DNA of 8,864 bases from an uncultured Ruminococcus sp. (GTDB lineage Bacteria > Bacillota > Clostridia > Oscillospirales > Ruminococcaceae), in NCBI GenBank assembly GCA_900539095.1, contig UQAR01000082.1, positions 1-8,864 on the forward strand, in the 5' to 3' direction. Below are positions 6,676 to 8,864 of the stretch, in pieces. A model generated the notes under the pieces. That model was not told the origin of the DNA. It saw nothing but the letters and a program-made list of their open reading frames with translations, and searched no databases. Within the stretch, counting starts at the first letter, position 1; each line of letters begins with the position of its first letter. A program made the position numbers and the translations under genes.

Positions 6676-7254
6676 ATGGTTAAATATCCAAATGCAGCAA
6701 GCGGTATCAAAAAGATGTTTCTTTCAAGAATGGTGGGTATAATCGGCGTTGTGCTGGCGTTTATTCCGTTCATAGGCCCATTTTTCACGCTGGTCTGTGC
6801 CATAGCGGCAACGATTTTCAACGTGTGGGGAATACTTGAGGCGTCAAAAGACCATAACGGCTATCAGACAGCACTTGTTTTCACGGTGGCTGACCTGATA
6901 TTCACTGTGGTTCGTACTTTTATCAGCGACGGTGCCGTATCAAGCGTTCTGGCTTTTGCAGGCGACGTAATGGAGATCGCTGTGCTTTACTATATTTGTA
7001 AAACGACCGGCGAGCTGCTGAGTGATCTCAAGAATTACGGCCTTGCTGATAAGGGCGACCGTGTTTGGAACATAAACAAGACCTGCCTTATCATTATGGC
7101 ATTGTGCCTTGTGGTTGCATTTATACCGATACTAAACATTCTCGCTGCAATTACATCACTGATAGTCGCTGTTGTGACCATCTATGCAGCTGTGGTTTAT
7201 CTGATATATCTTTATCAGAGCGGACAGTATCTCAGCCTTAACACGAATTTTTAA
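6676..7254 (+). CDS. Hypothetical multi-pass membrane protein
   Basis: I do not recognise this 192-residue family. It starts at an ATG behind a strong Shine-Dalgarno (TAGGGGGAAA, 6661-6670), 30 bp after ilvB with no terminator between, so read-through from ilvB is likely. Five to six hydrophobic segments are visible at about residues 17-37, 38-55, 66-83, 88-108, 135-150 and 152-180. A hydrophilic loop of about 25 residues (109-134) separates two halves. Each half contains a similar helix-turn with an AFIP motif (VVLAFIPFI at 25-33, LVVAFIPIL at 145-153), suggesting an old internal duplication. It has no signal peptide apart from the first helix, no lipobox and no catalytic motif. A strong terminator lies 10 bp after its stop. 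Link to amino acid metabolism: none visible apart from position. Confidence 0.85.
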   Translation: MVKYPNAASGIKKMFLSRMVGIIGVVLAFIPFIGPFFTLVCAIAATIFNVWGILEASKDHNGYQTALVFTVADLIFTVVRTFISDGAVSSVLAFAGDVMEIAVLYYICKTTGELLSDLKNYGLADKGDRVWNINKTCLIIMALCLVVAFIPILNILAAITSLIVAVVTIYAAVVYLIYLYQSGQYLSLNTNF

Positions 7255-7264
7255 GCAGTAAAAG

Positions 7265-7297
7265 GGCTGTACGGCAAAAGCTGTACAGCCTGTTTTT
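7265..7297 (+). terminator. Intrinsic terminator after the 192-residue membrane protein
   Basis: An 11-bp stem (7265-7275 with 7280-7290, one G-U pair) closes an AAAA loop and is followed by TGTTTTT (7291-7297). AAAA also precedes the stem. It lies 10 bp after the stop of the gene at 6676 and ends only 2 nt before the permease Shine-Dalgarno. Confidence 0.9.
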
Positions 7298-7299
7298 GT

Positions 7300-7305
7300 A
7301 AGGAG
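7300..7305 (+). promoter_or_regulatory. Ribosome binding site of the AI-2E permease gene
   Basis: AAGGAG lies 5 nt before the ATG at 7311 and directly after the terminator U-tract. It fixes the permease start and shows how little room is left for a promoter between terminator and gene. Confidence 0.75.
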
Positions 7306-7310
7306 AACCT

Positions 7311-8468
7311 ATGAAATTCACAAAGAAATTCAAAGAAAATGCAGCCCTTGTGGTGCTTGGCGTAGTGCTGTTCTGGGGTCTTACCAATTATGACAGGCTT
7401 TTCCGCCTGCTCGGTGTTATCATCGGCGTGTTGAAACCTGTTATTTTTGGCTGTATAATCGCATTTATCCTGAATGTGCCAATGTCAGGCATAGAAAAGC
7501 GGCTGTTCAGAAAACCTAAAAAAGAAAAATATGCAAAAGCAGTGGAAACGCTGAAACGCCCATGCTCGATAGTGCTCACATTTCTGCTATGTTTGGGCGT
7601 TGTGGCACTTGTGTGCTGGCTCATTATCCCTGCACTCATAAAGACCTTCTCTCAGCTTTCAGACGATATCCCTGTGCTTATTTCAAACATTTCTGATAAG
7701 CTCAACAATTCACCAGAGATAGCGAGCTGGCTTGATAGAATGAACATCAGCACCACCGATATTATCGATAAGGTAACAAGCTGGCTCAAAGACGGCGTTG
7801 TTATCCTGAACACACTTAGCTCAACGATAAATTTTGTAACAAGCCTGTTTTCAGGACTTGTGAATTTCTTCTTGGGCATATGCTTTGCAGTTTATATGCT
7901 GTCGGCGAAAGAAAAGCTCAAAAGCCAGTGCAAGCGTATCAGCCGTGCATTCCTCAGCAACCGTATCACCGACCGCATAAGCCGTATATGCCGCCGTTCT
8001 ATCGACACATTTGGAAACTTCCTTGTTGGTCAGACCACTGAGGCTCTTATACTTGGTTCGCTTTGCGGCATTGGCATGGCAATATTCCGCTTTCCGAACG
8101 CAGTGCTCATTGCCATTCTTGTAGCCTGCACCGCACTTATCCCGATAGTGGGAGCATTTCTTGGCTATGTGGTGGGCTTTCTGCTTATCTGCGTGACGGA
8201 TTTCAAGCAAGCTGTGCTGTTTTTAGTGTTCATGTTCATTATTCAGGCTATCGAGGGCAATCTCATTTATCCTAAAGTCGTGGGCAACTCCGTGGGACTG
8301 CCGTCGCTGTGGACGCTTTTCGCTATTACCATAGGTGGAAATCTCTTCGGCATTTTCGGTATGTTTATCGCAGTGCCTGTGTTCTCTGTTATATACTGCA
8401 CAATAGGCGAGGTAGTAAATTACAGGAACGAAAAACGAATTGTCAAGGTGGAAGACATATCCCGGTAA
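7311..8468 (+). CDS. AI-2E family transporter (permease)
   Basis: This 385-residue integral membrane protein belongs to the AI-2E/UPF0118 family (TqsA, YdiK and YueF relatives), whose members have been linked to autoinducer-2 export or to Na+/H+ exchange; the substrate here cannot be told. Hydrophobic segments lie at about residues 12-26, 33-55, 86-110, 176-198, 240-258, 262-292, 299-315 and 332-362. A soluble helical loop spans about 111-175. Family landmarks in the C-terminal half are GQTTEALILG (240-249), IPIVGAFLGYVVGF (277-290), IEGNLIYPKVVGNSVGLPSLW (314-334, with the highly conserved YPKVVG) and GGNLFGIFGMFIAVPV (342-357). The length is typical and the gene looks intact. The start at 7311 is set by the Shine-Dalgarno at 7300-7305. 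The terminator just upstream implies either read-through or a promoter inside the preceding gene. The next gene is convergent. Confidence 0.93.
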   Translation: MKFTKKFKENAALVVLGVVLFWGLTNYDRLFRLLGVIIGVLKPVIFGCIIAFILNVPMSGIEKRLFRKPKKEKYAKAVETLKRPCSIVLTFLLCLGVVALVCWLIIPALIKTFSQLSDDIPVLISNISDKLNNSPEIASWLDRMNISTTDIIDKVTSWLKDGVVILNTLSSTINFVTSLFSGLVNFFLGICFAVYMLSAKEKLKSQCKRISRAFLSNRITDRISRICRRSIDTFGNFLVGQTTEALILGSLCGIGMAIFRFPNAVLIAILVACTALIPIVGAFLGYVVGFLLICVTDFKQAVLFLVFMFIIQAIEGNLIYPKVVGNSVGLPSLWTLFAITIGGNLFGIFGMFIAVPVFSVIYCTIGEVVNYRNEKRIVKVEDISR

Positions 8469-8514
8469 TTATACCGCTTTCTTACAAATGATTTAGATAT
8501 GTTGTTGTATGTAG

Positions 8515-8533
8515 GGGCGACCTTAGGTCGCCC
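8515..8533. repeat. GC-rich intergenic palindrome
   Basis: GGGCGACC (8515-8522) and its exact reverse complement GGTCGCCC (8526-8533) flank a TTA loop in otherwise AT-rich non-coding DNA, preceded by GTAGG and followed by GC. No U-tract follows, so it is not a terminator. It looks like a REP-type dispersed palindrome of the kind common between genes in Clostridia, which I infer from its form. Copy number cannot be seen here. Confidence 0.6.
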
Positions 8534-8556
8534 GCTGACTATAGTTTTTAGGCACA

Positions 8557-8588
8557 AAAAAGGCTGCACATTTTCGTGCAGCCTTTTT
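8557..8588. terminator. Bidirectional intrinsic terminator between convergent genes
   Basis: GGCTGCAC (8562-8569) pairs with GTGCAGCC (8576-8583) around a 6-nt ATTTTC loop, flanked by A5 (8557-8561) and T5 (8584-8588). It therefore reads as a terminator on both strands. It lies 17 bp past the stop of the minus-strand hydrogenase gene and about 90 bp past the permease stop. Confidence 0.9.
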
Positions 8589-8605
8589 CTATTTATGATA
8601 TTTTG

Positions 8606-8815
8606 TTATTTTACATAGCTTACATGGAGCAGTTCATGCTCTCTGCCCTTGAGGATACCTTCGTAAAGCTTATCCATAAGAGGATTTTCTTCTGAACGTT
8701 TCAGCGTGCAAAGCTTATCAGCATTGTAAAGGTTCACGCTGCGTTCTCTTTTCTCGTCAATGGTAGCCTTTGGCTGACCTGCACCGCCGATACAGCCGTT
8801 AGGACAAGCCATTAC
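8606..8815 (-). CDS. [FeFe]-hydrogenase, C-terminal fragment cut by fragment end
   Basis: Only the last 69 genomic codons are present. They begin VMACPNGCIGGAGQP, the third H-cluster signature of iron-only hydrogenases, whose two cysteines (codons 8804-8806 and 8792-8794) ligate the H-cluster and the attached [4Fe-4S] cluster in characterised enzymes. The rest matches the small-subunit/C-terminal tail: a charged stretch, then RSEENPLMDKLYEG and a closing HELLHVSYVK, like the ENP...LYE...HELLHT.Y ending of HydA and HndD-type proteins. The enzyme makes or consumes H2 in fermentative anaerobes. Relative to the usual ACPGGCxxGGGQP, there is Asn for the first Gly and Ala for one Gly of GGGQ. The frame continues into adapter (8816-8833, MCIRDR), which is not protein. 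Whether it is monomeric HydA or a bifurcating subunit cannot be decided. Confidence 0.92.
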   Translation of the reverse strand, partial: VMACPNGCIGGAGQPKATIDEKRERSVNLYNADKLCTLKRSEENPLMDKLYEGILKGREHELLHVSYVK

Positions 8816-8816
8816 C

Positions 8817-8864
8817 CTGTCTCTTATACACATCTGACGCTGCCGACGAATTAGACGGTGTAGA
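8817..8864 (+). other. Nextera i5-side sequencing adapter (not genomic)
   Basis: Bases 8817-8835 are the reverse-complement Tn5 mosaic end CTGTCTCTTATACACATCT, 8836-8849 are the read-1 adapter remainder GACGCTGCCGACGA, 8850-8857 (ATTAGACG) are the reverse complement of index S510, and 8858-8864 (GTGTAGA) are the start of the P5 arm. The order matches the far end of a finished library molecule. Genomic sequence ends at 8816. Confidence 0.98.

Noticed and set aside
7851..8210. 119-codon open frame on the minus strand inside the permease gene
   Set aside because: The permease frame has clear family motifs throughout, and the antisense frame has biased low-complexity composition and no RBS.
8816..8833. 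ATG-initiated start (MCIRDR) of the minus-strand gene
   Set aside because: The codons are the reverse of the Tn5 mosaic end. The hydrogenase continues beyond the fragment.

Overview
The window is one fragment of a bacterial chromosome, with library adapter sequence at both ends. Bases 1-48 and 8817-8864 are Illumina Nextera (Tn5) transposase adapters with their index barcodes, so only about 49-8816 is genomic. The two outermost genes (leuC on the left, an [FeFe]-hydrogenase on the right) are cut by the fragment ends, not naturally truncated. Gene content, purine-rich Shine-Dalgarno sites before nearly every start, moderate G+C (judged by eye) and the hydrogenase suggest an anaerobic Clostridia member of the Ruminococcaceae/Oscillospiraceae type. 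This is an inference from style, not from a phylogenetic marker.

Bases 50-6645 form a same-strand run of branched-chain amino acid genes alternating with unrelated genes: leuC (partial), an unrecognised 144-residue protein, leuD, a 224-residue lipoprotein, leuB, a PP2C-type Ser/Thr phosphatase, then ilvB. LeuC and LeuD form isopropylmalate isomerase, LeuB oxidises 3-isopropylmalate, and IlvB makes acetolactate, the entry point to valine and leucine. Each pair of biosynthetic genes is separated by exactly one non-biosynthetic gene. Gaps are short and contain no visible terminator, so leuC to the phosphatase is probably one transcript. ilvB also has its own near-consensus sigma-A promoter (TTGACT, 17 bp, TATAAT) overlapping the end of the phosphatase gene. 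No leuA, ilvN, ilvC or ilvD is present.

Bases 6676-8468 carry two membrane-protein genes: an unrecognised 192-residue protein and an AI-2E family (formerly UPF0118) permease. A strong intrinsic terminator lies between them, immediately before the permease ribosome-binding site. Bases 8469-8605 are non-coding and hold a GGGCGACC/GGTCGCCC palindrome and a bidirectional terminator shared with the convergent hydrogenase gene on the minus strand.

No CRISPR array, insertion sequence, rRNA, tRNA or recognisable defence system is visible. The points most worth a second look are the interleaved unknown genes in the leu cluster, the embedded ilvB promoter followed by a 10-bp tandem repeat, the terminator jammed against the permease RBS, and the altered H-cluster motif of the hydrogenase fragment.
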